The translations under genes were made by a program, and so were the position numbers. 64,000 nt of DNA from Candidatus Riflebacteria bacterium HGW-Riflebacteria-2 (GTDB taxonomy: Bacteria > Muiribacteriota > Ozemobacteria > Ozemobacterales > Ozemobacteraceae), in contig PGYA01000015.1 in NCBI GenBank assembly GCA_002839435.1, positions 1-64,000 on the forward strand, written 5' to 3'. The notes beneath the pieces were generated by a model. The model did not search any database. It saw only the letters and a program-made list of their open reading frames with translations, and was not told the origin of the DNA. This document shows positions 53,492-62,949 of this stretch, one piece after another; position 1 is the first letter of the stretch; each line of letters opens with the position of its first letter.

Positions 53492-54313
53492 ATGTCAGAC
53501 ATGAGGAAATTTGTAAGTCTTTTCGTCGTATTTGCGCTGATTTGTTGCGCCAACAGCCTGTCAGCCCAGGAACTGAACCAGAATTTCGCCCACTCACTCG
53601 GGATCGGCAGCTCAGCCCAAAGCTACGAGCACCGCATCGACCTTCCCGAAAACTGGGCCGCTGAAGGTAAATTCTTTATCGGCCGCGGGTTGACTCTTGA
53701 TGGCAAGCTGGTTATAGAACGCGAAGAGCTCACCAGAACCTATTATTACGTTAAAGTTCGCCTGCCCAAAGCCACTCTGTGGTTCGCTAAAGGCAGTATA
53801 GACATCACGCTGAAAGCTGGCAATGCCGACGCCATCGTTCCGGTTCTGGCTACTCCGGCCAACCTCAAAGTCTACGGTGAGAGCTACCCGAAATTCGCCT
53901 GGAGCGGTGCCGGCAACTATTCGGCCATCAGCCTGCTCGACCGCAGCAACGGCAACACCCTCTGGGAACGCGTTATCCTCAACGACCATGCCTGCGTCAT
54001 GGATGAAGGCAGCGTCAAGGTTGGCGGCAAATACACCTGGGCCGTCAAGCAGTCTGACGAAACCGCCCGCTACTCATTCGAAAGCCAGGCCAATTTCCGG
54101 GTCGGTACCAAGCAGGTTAACTGCAGCCACTGCTTCGGGCATGGCTATGTCACCTGCCGCAGCTGCAATGGTTCAGGGCACATAGTATCCAATGGCCCCA
54201 ACAACACCCCGGTCTACAAAATCTGCTACAGCTGCAACGGCACCGGCCGCGAACGCTGCACTTTCTGCAACGGCAGCGGCCATGTCACCGTGCCCAGCAT
54301 CATTCCCGAATAA
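53492..54313 (+). CDS. Secreted protein with DnaJ-type zinc finger
   Basis: A 273-residue exported protein. Signal peptide residues 1-26 (FVSLFVVFALICCANSLSAQ). Residues 30-205 form two beta-rich domains (ENWAAEGKFFIGRGLTLDG, then NLKVYGESYPKFAWSGAG). The last 65 residues are a DnaJ-like cysteine-rich domain with four CxxCxGxG motifs: CSHCFGHG, CRSCNGSG, CYSCNGTG, CTFCNGSG, enough for two zinc ions. In DnaJ this domain binds unfolded protein in the cytoplasm; here it follows a signal peptide. AGGAGG lies five bases before the ATG at 53492. Confidence 0.87.
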   Translation: MSDMRKFVSLFVVFALICCANSLSAQELNQNFAHSLGIGSSAQSYEHRIDLPENWAAEGKFFIGRGLTLDGKLVIEREELTRTYYYVKVRLPKATLWFAKGSIDITLKAGNADAIVPVLATPANLKVYGESYPKFAWSGAGNYSAISLLDRSNGNTLWERVILNDHACVMDEGSVKVGGKYTWAVKQSDETARYSFESQANFRVGTKQVNCSHCFGHGYVTCRSCNGSGHIVSNGPNNTPVYKICYSCNGTGRERCTFCNGSGHVTVPSIIPE

Positions 54314-54338
54314 TCATCTCCGGCCGATCCGGCCGCCA

Positions 54339-54400
54339 CTGACAAACCCGGCATTCGAGGCGCTTTCAGGCAACTCAAGTGTCGGGTTTGTTATATTTTC
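54339..54400 (+). terminator. Probable terminator after the zinc-finger protein
   Basis: ACAAACCCGGCA pairs with TGTCGGGTTTGT around a 26-base loop, then TATATTTT. The long loop lowers confidence. Confidence 0.6.
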
Positions 54401-54438
54401 GGCACCGCGCGGCAACAAATATTTTCAATAGATTTTTT

Positions 54439-54467
54439 TTGCCGCAAAGGCAAAGAAGTGGTATATT
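54439..54467 (+). promoter_or_regulatory. Promoter of tRNA-Ala
   Basis: TTGCCG (54439-54444), 17-base spacer, TATATT (54462-54467). It points to the tRNA at 54543. Confidence 0.6.
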
Positions 54468-54542
54468 GACGACGGCAAACCTGCTGATATTGGGAGTTAC
54501 CACCTCAAACCGGCGAAACCCGATGCAGCGAACTTTGCCTAA

Positions 54543-54615
54543 GGGGCTGTAGCTCAGCTGGGAGAGCGCGACATTCGCATTGTCGAGGCCGACGGTTCGA
54601 TCCCGTTCAGCTCCA
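54543..54615 (+). tRNA. tRNA-Ala (CGC)
   Basis: Complete cloverleaf. Acceptor GGGGCTG pairs with CAGCTCC, with the G3-U70 wobble that marks alanine tRNA. The anticodon stem is CGACA/TGTCG with loop TTCGCAT (anticodon CGC, codon GCG). The T arm is GACGG-TTCGATC-CCGTT. Discriminator A73 is present; CCA is not encoded in full. A near copy lacking the T arm lies at 62950-63008. Confidence 0.95.
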
Positions 54616-54639
54616 CCGGGAAGCAAGTGCGTCCTGAAC

Positions 54640-54668
54640 AAAAAGACCCGCAAAAAGCGGGTCTTTTT
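54640..54668 (+). terminator. Terminator after tRNA-Ala
   Basis: Stem AAAAAGACCCGC with GCGGGTCTTTTT around AAAAA, then TTTTTGC. A strong bidirectional terminator between the tRNA and the 966-residue protein gene. Confidence 0.9.
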
Positions 54669-54762
54669 GCTATATCAGGCCTTCAGCAGGATAAATGCAA
54701 CATGTTCTTAAGCAGAAGGTTTTATCTGGGTTGCTGACATCTGTTTTGAGGGCATCGGCTTA

Positions 54763-57663
54763 TCAGTCGAGCTTTGACTGGGTTTCTTCAGAGGCATTAT
54801 CTTCAGGGGGAAAATGCTTTTGCAGGTCTATAAGCCATGCCAGAAACCCTTCCATTTCTGTGCCGATAAGATGTGCCAGCAAAGCTGCGTCATTACCGGA
54901 AAAATTACGCAGCGCATATTCCGTCAGAATATTCAGCATTCCGGCAAGACCAAACAGTTCAACCAGCTGGCAATAAAGTGCCTGATAACGCTTTCGCCGG
55001 ATCTCGATTTCCTCTGGCGTTTCCCGGCGCGAACGCCAGATTCTCTCGCCGAGAGAAGGTTTATTGAGAAGCAGCAGTCTTAGACAGGTCTTTCCGCGGG
55101 GCGCCCGGGCCCAGATATATAACACATCGAGCATGGCTGTGATCCGGTCGTTGCGGTCAGATGAATAGAGATGCGGAAGAATCTCAGTCAGATCGCGTTT
55201 GCGCAAAGTGAAGCGCTGAGTGAATTTGCCACTTCCCTCGATAAGTCCGGCGACGACGTCTGACCAGAACTTGGCCTGGACAATGCTCGGAATGCCAATC
55301 AGATTGCCAACAGGGGCAAAAATCGCAGCGAACGGCCACGACAGTACTGATCTGAAAAAATTGGCCTTGATAACACTGCGATCAAAATTGCGCAGCCGGT
55401 TGTGCAGCGAAATATAGGTGCCATTAGCGATACAGATAAAGAAGAACTTGCTGCCTTCAAAGAGCATACCGGTCCTGACATAAGGCCAGAGGCCATCAAA
55501 GTTGTTTTTAACCAGACCCAGAATCGGAACGCTGAAGCCTGTCCAGAAAAGGGACTGGTAGGCATTGTCGAAATTGACGTTGCGCAAACTCCACCGCTTG
55601 AAGTCGGTGCCGGATGAAGCGATGAGGTCGACAAAAACATTACGGACAAAGGTAATAAAAAGCCACAGCGCCGCAAAAAAGGCGCCAATAAACGGCTCTG
55701 ATTCGAACTGGAATACTGCCATCCAGTAAAGTGCAACCGCAAAGCCTGAAGTCAGCCTGAACAAATTCTTGAGATCAGGGTTCAGATACCTCCAGAAGCT
55801 CGCAAAATCAATAAGCTCAACCGTACGCTCGTCACCAACTTTATTGGGAACCGGCGCCAGCTGTTTGCCCATGCAGACAACGGCATCATTGTCTGTTTCT
55901 TCGTGGGACAACTCATTTGTCCAGCGGCCCTGGTTGATAATGAGTTTGCCAATAGGCTTGGGAAGAACAATATGTTTTTCGAGAAAAACTTTTTTAACTG
56001 CATCTGAAATCTTCGAAGCCTTTATGAAGCCCATGCCGGGAATCAGCTTGTTGCGGCCGCTTGAATCGCTGCCACAGGCTGGAATGATTGCTCGAGCTTC
56101 AGTTATTCTGCGGGCAGATTCTAAGGCGCCTTCCGGGATATCTGTGATCTCTTCCTGTTCGAGAAACTTCTGAAGTTCTTTTACAGTACGGTTATTCAGA
56201 TAAAAAATAAACTTGTTGAAAACAATGAGATCAGAAGGGTCTCTTTTCGCACTGTCGCGCAAATTCATGGTTTCAACGTGAGTGATATGCGGCGCAAATA
56301 CAATTACATGCCTGATCGCATTCTTCAGCCCAAGTTCTACCGGGTGCATCAGCACAAGTTTTCCGGGAAGGCTTCGCAAAGTGTCGAGCAATGGTAGTTC
56401 TGTCTTAAACGAACTGTCGTAGTCGACCGAACTGCGCGAAGCCAGGTATCTGTCAGCGAGATCCAAACGATTAAGATGGACATAGGTCTCCCGGCATTCA
56501 TGGTAACGTGAGTGGACGGCATCCAGTTCCCATTTACTGAAAGCACCCTTACGAAAACGCTGTTCTGCGGCCATGACCTGGGTTTTGTAGAATATGACCC
56601 GGTTATGAAAAACCTTCTTAAACCGCTTTAACAAAAGTTCGCTGAGATGTTCGCGTGATGGCTGACCATAAGCAACAATCTTCTTCAGTTCCGACTCTGC
56701 AACAGGCGAGAACCAGCACGGACTGTCGTCGGCAAAACCCTCGTTGATCTTGGGCAGATGCATTTCATTAAACTGTTTGATGACAGAAACAATAGATCGG
56801 TATCTGTGCTCGATATTTTGCTGCAGACCATCCTTGAGTTGAGCAATAACATCTTCATGCTCTTTCAAAAAACTGAAAAATTCATTACTGCGCCTGAAAG
56901 CCGGAGGCGCATAGAGATAATGCCTGCGGGTTCCACTCAAGCCGACACTGAACTCCAGACCAACCTCTACCGAGATGCCGAGGATTGCTCCGGCAGTGAT
57001 GGCCTCACTTATCATGCGTTCTTCGCTGATAGAATTGTAAACCAGAGTAATGCGAGAAATGCCCTTAACAAAGGCATCCACCAGAATGCGGGTTGGCGTC
57101 TTGCGCCCTTCAGTCAGGGAATCGTGAACATGGTCGTCCCAGCCAAGATCGAGAGTCTTGAGAGCCTTGCCTTCTTCTGGAACCTCGATCAAACCGTAAT
57201 CTTTAAGAAATTTGCGAATAAGCGCCTCATTGCCGAACGATGCGTGTCCAAAATCGGCAACGAGCTCCATCTGCCGCCGCCGGTCACCCTGAGCTTTTAT
57301 TGCTTCTTTGATCAGATAGATCTGAACTCTGGCGGTGTTAATGGGCATAGTTACAGTCTTTGCGTGCATTGACTGTTCCATCAGGGTTCTCAGCGCCTGC
57401 AGACGAATTTCGTATAACTCGGGATCATGGAGATTTGTGATAATGATGTAAGCTTCGGCCATGCTCAGACGACGGCGAGAAAACTCACGCCCAAACCCGC
57501 CCGGATGAGAAATATGACGATGACCAAGCTTAACCGGCGGCTCTTCTATCGCCTGATTCAATTTATCGACAATGTCGCTTATTTCCTGATTAAAGCTGAT
57601 CCAGTTAATAAAGCCGTTGGCAAAAGTTTTGCCCAGATCAATAAGCTTGTGTGATTTAAACAA
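54763..57663 (-). CDS. Large membrane protein of unknown function
   Basis: I do not recognise a named family for this 966-residue protein. The first 600 residues are soluble; they include DLGWDDHVHDSL near residue 185 and GISVEVGLEFSVGLSGTRRH near 245, which recall the metal-binding His/Asp and beta strands of TIM-barrel hydrolases such as PHP, without proof. Two to four membrane segments follow at about 655-800 (FAVALYWMAVFQFESEPFIGA, FFAALWLFITFV, SLFWTGFSVPILGL, FAAIFAPVGNLIGI). The rest is helical. Translation starts at a TTG at 57663. The gene lies between tRNA-Ala and tRNA-Ser. Confidence 0.7.
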   Translation of the reverse strand: MFKSHKLIDLGKTFANGFINWISFNQEISDIVDKLNQAIEEPPVKLGHRHISHPGGFGREFSRRRLSMAEAYIIITNLHDPELYEIRLQALRTLMEQSMHAKTVTMPINTARVQIYLIKEAIKAQGDRRRQMELVADFGHASFGNEALIRKFLKDYGLIEVPEEGKALKTLDLGWDDHVHDSLTEGRKTPTRILVDAFVKGISRITLVYNSISEERMISEAITAGAILGISVEVGLEFSVGLSGTRRHYLYAPPAFRRSNEFFSFLKEHEDVIAQLKDGLQQNIEHRYRSIVSVIKQFNEMHLPKINEGFADDSPCWFSPVAESELKKIVAYGQPSREHLSELLLKRFKKVFHNRVIFYKTQVMAAEQRFRKGAFSKWELDAVHSRYHECRETYVHLNRLDLADRYLASRSSVDYDSSFKTELPLLDTLRSLPGKLVLMHPVELGLKNAIRHVIVFAPHITHVETMNLRDSAKRDPSDLIVFNKFIFYLNNRTVKELQKFLEQEEITDIPEGALESARRITEARAIIPACGSDSSGRNKLIPGMGFIKASKISDAVKKVFLEKHIVLPKPIGKLIINQGRWTNELSHEETDNDAVVCMGKQLAPVPNKVGDERTVELIDFASFWRYLNPDLKNLFRLTSGFAVALYWMAVFQFESEPFIGAFFAALWLFITFVRNVFVDLIASSGTDFKRWSLRNVNFDNAYQSLFWTGFSVPILGLVKNNFDGLWPYVRTGMLFEGSKFFFICIANGTYISLHNRLRNFDRSVIKANFFRSVLSWPFAAIFAPVGNLIGIPSIVQAKFWSDVVAGLIEGSGKFTQRFTLRKRDLTEILPHLYSSDRNDRITAMLDVLYIWARAPRGKTCLRLLLLNKPSLGERIWRSRRETPEEIEIRRKRYQALYCQLVELFGLAGMLNILTEYALRNFSGNDAALLAHLIGTEMEGFLAWLIDLQKHFPPEDNASEETQSKLD

Positions 57664-57839
57664 GTTACATTCCAGCCCTTATATCTATTAAACGAAAAAC
57701 TGCTGCCCGTGAGCAGGGCAACAGTTCTGCTATATGCAATAAGGGAATTATAGATAAAACTACCTGAATGTGCAACCACTTTATCTGCCGCCAAAATAGC
57801 TTGCAAAGAATCTAATTCTCAGGTAAAAAGAATATGTCT

Positions 57840-57925
57840 GGAGAGATGCTGGAGCGGTTGAACGGGGCGGTCTCGAAAACCGTTGTGGGTTATGCCTACC
57901 GAGGATTCGAATCACTCTCTCTCCG
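57840..57925 (+). tRNA. tRNA-Ser (CGA), atypical T stem
   Basis: 86 bases. Acceptor GGAGAGA pairs with TCTCTCC, discriminator G. The D arm (GGAGCGGTTGAACGG) and anticodon loop CTCGAAA (anticodon CGA, codon UCG) are normal, and the long variable arm of serine tRNAs is present. The T arm is GAGGA-TTCGAAT-CACTC, so pairs 52-62 and 53-61 (G-A, A-C) do not form. A T-run follows directly and probably ends the transcript. CCA is not encoded. Confidence 0.85.
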
Positions 57926-58100
57926 ATTTTTTTTTGCCAGGCATCAATTTTAACCCGACCAAATTTATCAGCTTATAATCCGCATTCAGAAGCAATTTTA
58001 GACTCATCATGCGCTGATGACTTTTGCATCTCGCTGCAAAGTGCTTTACAATAAAAGTAATTCACATGAGCATTTGCCCGCTCATTAACAGGAGCAAACT

Positions 58101-60257
58101 TTGCGAATCACTGTTGCATACAATCTTAGACCAGACACATCCGAAGAAACCGCTGAACTCCTCAGCAAAGAAGACATTGATAGAATAACTTCTGTCATCA
58201 GTTCTTTGAAGCACACTGTAACGCCAGTAGAAGTCTCCGGAAAGCCTAATGCTGTTATCGAGAGACTTCTGGCCAGCGAACCAGACCTGATTTTCAACCT
58301 GGCAGAAGGCACGATTGGCAGCTCAAGAGAGGCTTTTTATCCGCGAATATACGAGCAGCTGAATATCCCGTTCACCGGCGGAAACGCGTCGCTGTTGCAC
58401 ATGAACCTTGACAAACATCTCGCCAAAACTGTTCTGGCGTCAAGAGGAATCAGGGTTCCCAGAGGCATCCACATTTCGCAGGAACATTATGAACTGCCTG
58501 CTGACCTGCGTTTTCCCTGGATGATAAAGCCAAACTCAGAAGGTTCAAGTAAGGGTATCTCGCAAAATTCTGTAGTTGAGAACATAGGCCAGGCCAAGAA
58601 AGTAATAGCCGATCTACTGAAAAGATACCCGCAGGGGCTGGTGGTAGAAGAATTTATTCCGGGCAAAGAACTTAGCGTGCCTTTTCTCGAAAGCTTCCCA
58701 GGTAAGCTTCTTGAGATAGTTGAGCACACTTTTGACTTAAAAAAGCTCGGTGTAAAATATAACATTTACGATTACGACATGAAACAGGGCGGTGATTCCG
58801 CCAGGGCTGTCAATATTGTCTGCCCGGCCGATCTTTCACCGGAGCAGGCTGCGACAGTCTATCAGATGGCCCGGCAGGTTTTTGAAGTAATGCCATGTCC
58901 TGACATGGGCAGAGTCGACATCAGGCTGCATGAAAATGGCGACCCATATTTTATTGAACTGAATCCCCTGCCAAGCCTGCACCCTGCCGCTTCACTCATG
59001 GCTGCAGCAAGAACCAGAAATCTTGACCCCAAAGATCTTTATAAACTTATCATCAGATCTGCTGCCCGGCGGTATAACCTGCAGATCAGGCCAACAAAAA
59101 GAGGCTCAGCCAAATTTGCGATTTCACAATCACCTAGGCCCACTGCTCGAGAGGTCGGCATTCGCATCGGCAGATTCAGACCCGGAGTCCACAACGCTAT
59201 CACTGATGTAAAAGGTGTCAAAGTCGGTCATTCAAATATCATCGCGCTCAATCTGCAAATACCTGGCACGGCTGAAAAAGGAGTGGCCTGCACCGGAGTA
59301 ACAGCCGTCCTGCCGGGCGGCCAAACTTTTAACAAGAGGGTTATGGCGGGCGGTTTCATATTAAATGGGGTCGGCGAAATGTCAGGGCTGACGCAGGTGC
59401 TTGAATTGGGCTGGCTGGAAACTCCTATTCTGCTTACGAACTCACACAGCGTCGGAACTGTTCATTCGGGTGTAATTCAACATATGAGCAAAATCGTGCC
59501 CGGACTTGGACTGCACACTGATGTCATTCTGCCACTGGTCGGCGAAGCTGACGATTCATTTTTAAATGACGTCAGAGTCGGCATAAATGGCGCCAAAAGT
59601 GCTGTTGCGGCAATCGAGGCGGCCAGAAGCGGCCCGGTAGAACAGGGATCTGTCGGTGGTGGCACCGGTATGATGTCTTATGATTTTGCCGGCGGTATCG
59701 GAACTTCTTCCAGAGTTCTCGAAATCGAAGAAGGAATTTTTACCGTAGGTGTTCTTGTCATGTCCAATCTGGGTCGCATTGACAATCTTACCATTGCCGG
59801 CAAAGTTGTTGGAAAAGATCTGGAGCCACAATTCAGACACTTCGAGAAGCGAACAAAGTCTGATGGCTCGATTATTGTAGTAATTGCGACTGATGTTCCG
59901 CTGTTGAGCAGCCAGCTCAATCGAATTGCTAAAAGAGCTGCGCTCGGGCTCGGCAGAACAGGTTCTATCGCGGCTTCAACCAGTGGTGAAATTGTCGTTG
60001 CTTTCAGCACTGCAAACAGAACTTCACGACCATCACTGCAGAAAGGCAAGTTTCTCAACTTAAAGTGCATATCTGATGCCCACATAAACCCAGTTTATGA
60101 GGCTACAATTGAAGCAACAGAAGAGGCTGTTCTCAATGCAATATTCTGCTCGAATGGCATGACCGGTCGCTCAGATCGCTTTTGCCCGGCTCTACCGGTA
60201 GATCTTGTATTGGAAAGCCTGAAGAAAGGAGTCGAAATAAATGAAAGTCATCAGTAA
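58101..60257 (+). CDS. Fusion of D-Ala-D-Ala ligase-like ATP-grasp and P1 aminopeptidase
   Basis: A 718-residue two-enzyme protein. Residues 1-340 are an ATP-grasp ligase like Ddl: FNLAEGTIG, PFTGGNASLLHMNLDK, MIKPNSEGSSKGIS, and the metal-binding DMGRVDIRLHENG and FIELNPLPSLHP. Residues 350-718 are a P1-family (DmpA) NTN-type aminopeptidase: AITDVKGVKVGHS, GSVGGGTGM, and the self-cleavage site GGIG|TSSR, with Thr535 as predicted nucleophile. One half would form an amide bond with ATP, the other would cut N-terminal amides. TTG start with AGGAG six bases upstream. Its end overlaps the deacetylase start by 17 bases. Confidence 0.9.
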   Translation: MRITVAYNLRPDTSEETAELLSKEDIDRITSVISSLKHTVTPVEVSGKPNAVIERLLASEPDLIFNLAEGTIGSSREAFYPRIYEQLNIPFTGGNASLLHMNLDKHLAKTVLASRGIRVPRGIHISQEHYELPADLRFPWMIKPNSEGSSKGISQNSVVENIGQAKKVIADLLKRYPQGLVVEEFIPGKELSVPFLESFPGKLLEIVEHTFDLKKLGVKYNIYDYDMKQGGDSARAVNIVCPADLSPEQAATVYQMARQVFEVMPCPDMGRVDIRLHENGDPYFIELNPLPSLHPAASLMAAARTRNLDPKDLYKLIIRSAARRYNLQIRPTKRGSAKFAISQSPRPTAREVGIRIGRFRPGVHNAITDVKGVKVGHSNIIALNLQIPGTAEKGVACTGVTAVLPGGQTFNKRVMAGGFILNGVGEMSGLTQVLELGWLETPILLTNSHSVGTVHSGVIQHMSKIVPGLGLHTDVILPLVGEADDSFLNDVRVGINGAKSAVAAIEAARSGPVEQGSVGGGTGMMSYDFAGGIGTSSRVLEIEEGIFTVGVLVMSNLGRIDNLTIAGKVVGKDLEPQFRHFEKRTKSDGSIIVVIATDVPLLSSQLNRIAKRAALGLGRTGSIAASTSGEIVVAFSTANRTSRPSLQKGKFLNLKCISDAHINPVYEATIEATEEAVLNAIFCSNGMTGRSDRFCPALPVDLVLESLKKGVEINESHQ

Positions 60258-61251
60258 ACATATTCAGGACGAACATAACCCGCACTGGAAGTTCCAGCTC
60301 GGCGTAGAGACTTATCAGACAAAGGACATTCAGGATCGGGTTGAAAAAATAAGACAGAAACTCAGCACAGACGCAAATTTTGAATTTGTATTATCGAAGG
60401 ATTTCTCTGAAAGATTCATTGCCAAGCTTCATCCATATCATGATTATATAAAAAAAACATCTGAAAGCATTAAAGATCCGAAAGAAGAGTATTACCCTGA
60501 CCTGTTTCCAGGTGACCGTGCCGGACTCGCCAGAAAATCAGATAACCCACTCTGGGGTGGCATCTGGTGCACTGACGCCGTGACCCCGATAATGCAGAAA
60601 ACCTACAGGGTAGCAAAGGCATCGGCAGAATGCGCTCTGACCGGTGCAGAAATGATCGCCAAAAAAGCCGAGAAAGTTGTTTATGCCCTTTGTCGCCCAT
60701 CAGGCCATCACGCCGGCCCGCGTGTTTTTGGCGGATACTGCTATTTTAACAATGCAGCCGTAGCTGCCGAGTATCTCTCGAATCATGGTTCAGTTGCGGT
60801 CATCGATATTGATTATCATCACGGCAACGGAACCCAGGAATTTTTTGAAGAACGAAAATTTGTATTCACCGCTTCAATTCACGTTGACACTGCAGATGAA
60901 TACCCGTATTTCTGGGGCTATGCCGAAGAAACCGGCAAGGGTCAGGCAAAGGGTCGCAACCTCAATATTCCCCTGAAAAAGGGAACAGAAATTGATCAAT
61001 ATGCGCAGGCAGTTGACAGAGTTGTTGACGCTTTCAAGGCTTTCAAGCCTGATTTTTTAATTGTTTCGGCCGGATTTGACACCCACGAAAACGATCCAAT
61101 CGGCGGTTTCAAAATCAGAACAGAAGATTACAAGCTGGTTGGCAGTAAGCTGGCAGCTCTGAAAATTCCGACGCTGATCTGCCAGGAAGGCGGCTATAAC
61201 ATAGATGTTCTTGGCGAAAGCGTTTACAATTTCCTCAGTTCATTCCTGTAA
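60241..61251 (+). CDS. HDAC-family deacetylase (acetylpolyamine amidohydrolase-like)
   Basis: A 336-residue zinc-dependent deacetylase of the histone deacetylase superfamily. It has the His pair of the active site (SGHHAGPRVFGGYCYFNN), the zinc ligands in DIDYHHGNGTQ and SAGFDTHENDP, and the GGYNIDVLG end motif. Among bacterial members, acetylpolyamine amidohydrolases and AcuC-like enzymes are closest in kind; the substrate is not set by the sequence. GAAAGGAG lies upstream within the end of the preceding ligase-peptidase gene, so the two are co-translated. Confidence 0.92.
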   Translation: MKVISKHIQDEHNPHWKFQLGVETYQTKDIQDRVEKIRQKLSTDANFEFVLSKDFSERFIAKLHPYHDYIKKTSESIKDPKEEYYPDLFPGDRAGLARKSDNPLWGGIWCTDAVTPIMQKTYRVAKASAECALTGAEMIAKKAEKVVYALCRPSGHHAGPRVFGGYCYFNNAAVAAEYLSNHGSVAVIDIDYHHGNGTQEFFEERKFVFTASIHVDTADEYPYFWGYAEETGKGQAKGRNLNIPLKKGTEIDQYAQAVDRVVDAFKAFKPDFLIVSAGFDTHENDPIGGFKIRTEDYKLVGSKLAALKIPTLICQEGGYNIDVLGESVYNFLSSFL

Positions 61252-61314
61252 AATCTGCTGACAGCTGGCTCCAGCAGAGCAGATTTCGTATAGAATACTG
61301 AGAAAGCATGAAAT

Positions 61315-62910
61315 ATGACAAAAATCGCGTTTGTTCTCAGACTGTTTGTCCTTGGCCTGATTCTGCTATTACAGGCAGCATCAGTGAGGGCAGACAACAT
61401 TCTTATAGATGCCGCACTCCTGGAAAGTCATGCTGATTCGTGCAAACTCATAATTCAAGAAGATTCCGGCAAAAGCATCAGGCATAACGAAGAATGGGAA
61501 ATTGAATTTCCGCAGCAGTTCAGGAACAGAAGGCTGAATTATGTAAGGATGCATTTCTGCAAAGACCCGAAGTTTCTTGAGTTGAATGATAGAAAATTTG
61601 ATGAGAACGGCGCCTATCTTTCGTTAAGTTACCGCAATGCTGATAAAAAAACCTGGCATGTCTGGTCTGACCAGTTTGGCAGCGAAAAGTTTGCGACAGT
61701 CGGTTCAAAACAAAATCTTAACCGCAATGTTTTCTACGGAATTCAAAGCATGGCTGGCGGTTTTCCAATCGACCGAGTTCGCATAAAAAATAAAGGCCGC
61801 GGCAAAACGGAGCTGGCAGTGGCTCAAGTCCACTACCTAGAGTTCTTCTTTGTCGAAGAACCGCGGCAAGATGAGACTTACTCAAGAGTCTTTTCTGCAA
61901 ATCCAATGGGTGATTATAAAGTGCGATTCGATATCGATAATGTGGCCGGACTGCCCATGTATCAGAACGAATCCTGGTGTTTCAACCTGCCGGAAAGCAT
62001 GGCGGGCCGACAGATCAATTACATTGTGATCAAATTTCGACAATCATCAGAAAAAATCGCCTCTGATACATATTTTGATGAAAACCCTGCCAGTATTCTC
62101 GTTCAGGCTCGTGATCGCAACACCGGGCATATCTGGCCATGGTATGATCGCTATGGCCGCGAAAAATATGTCGAACCAAGAACGGCAGACGATCCCGAAA
62201 CAGAGTGTCTGCACGATTGTCTGAGCTGCATGAAAAATGTGCAGCCAGATAGAATAATTTTGAAGCACATCGGATCAGGTGACAGGGAAAAGTCGATTGC
62301 GCTTTTATATAGCGTTGAAGTGATTGTTTTTCCTGACATTGCCAGAACCAGCATCAGCGAACTTATTTTTACAGCTGATACTTCATTTTCTGATCCAGCA
62401 GCGGGTCTGGATTTTCCTGCATATGGCGGCGGCCCGAGATTTGGCGGAAAATACCCAGGCGCTTTGATGATTGGTGTTCGTCGTCATTTTAGAAGGATTT
62501 ATCAGAATGCGATTCATTTGATGCACAGATTTGCAACTTCAGAGCCGTTGCCTCAAGACGGCTATATAGACGCATTGGGGCGACTAAATTTGAATCTGCC
62601 GGCTGGGAAAAAGCTGAGACAGGTCGAAATAGCCGCTGGAGATGTTGATAACACTATATTGAGTCATAATAAAGACAAGCATTTCGGCAGACTGGGGTGG
62701 TCAGAACTCTATGCCTATATAAGAAGCGGCAGCGATATGAAGCTTCGTTTGATTGCCGACAAGGCCAATGTCGGCCCGGAAGGAGTCATAGTCTTTTTAC
62801 CTGACAGTGGCGACATTGACATTTTCCCGGGAGATCAGCTGGTGATCGAATCTCGACTCGATGTTGCCTACCTGATGGGAATCAGACTTATGTTCTTATT
62901 GGGAGTTTAG
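61315..62910 (+). CDS. Secreted hypothetical protein
   Basis: A 531-residue exported protein. Signal peptide residues 1-26 (LFVLGLILLLQAASVRA). The mature part is beta-rich and looks repetitive: a segment near residue 60-170 (FRNRRLNYVRMHFCKDPKF, DKKTWHVWSDQFGSEKFA, DRVRIKNKGRGKTELAVAQV) and one near 205-345 (GRQINYIVIKFRQSS, IWPWYDRYGREKYVE, DRIILKHIGSGDREKSIALL) share the same order of strands, suggesting a duplicated domain. No catalytic motif recognised. It follows the deacetylase by 63 bases and may be in the same transcript. Confidence 0.78.
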   Translation: MTKIAFVLRLFVLGLILLLQAASVRADNILIDAALLESHADSCKLIIQEDSGKSIRHNEEWEIEFPQQFRNRRLNYVRMHFCKDPKFLELNDRKFDENGAYLSLSYRNADKKTWHVWSDQFGSEKFATVGSKQNLNRNVFYGIQSMAGGFPIDRVRIKNKGRGKTELAVAQVHYLEFFFVEEPRQDETYSRVFSANPMGDYKVRFDIDNVAGLPMYQNESWCFNLPESMAGRQINYIVIKFRQSSEKIASDTYFDENPASILVQARDRNTGHIWPWYDRYGREKYVEPRTADDPETECLHDCLSCMKNVQPDRIILKHIGSGDREKSIALLYSVEVIVFPDIARTSISELIFTADTSFSDPAAGLDFPAYGGGPRFGGKYPGALMIGVRRHFRRIYQNAIHLMHRFATSEPLPQDGYIDALGRLNLNLPAGKKLRQVEIAAGDVDNTILSHNKDKHFGRLGWSELYAYIRSGSDMKLRLIADKANVGPEGVIVFLPDSGDIDIFPGDQLVIESRLDVAYLMGIRLMFLLGV

Positions 62911-62949
62911 ATCGCAAATCCAGAATCCCGTCGCGGCGTTTTTGCACAA

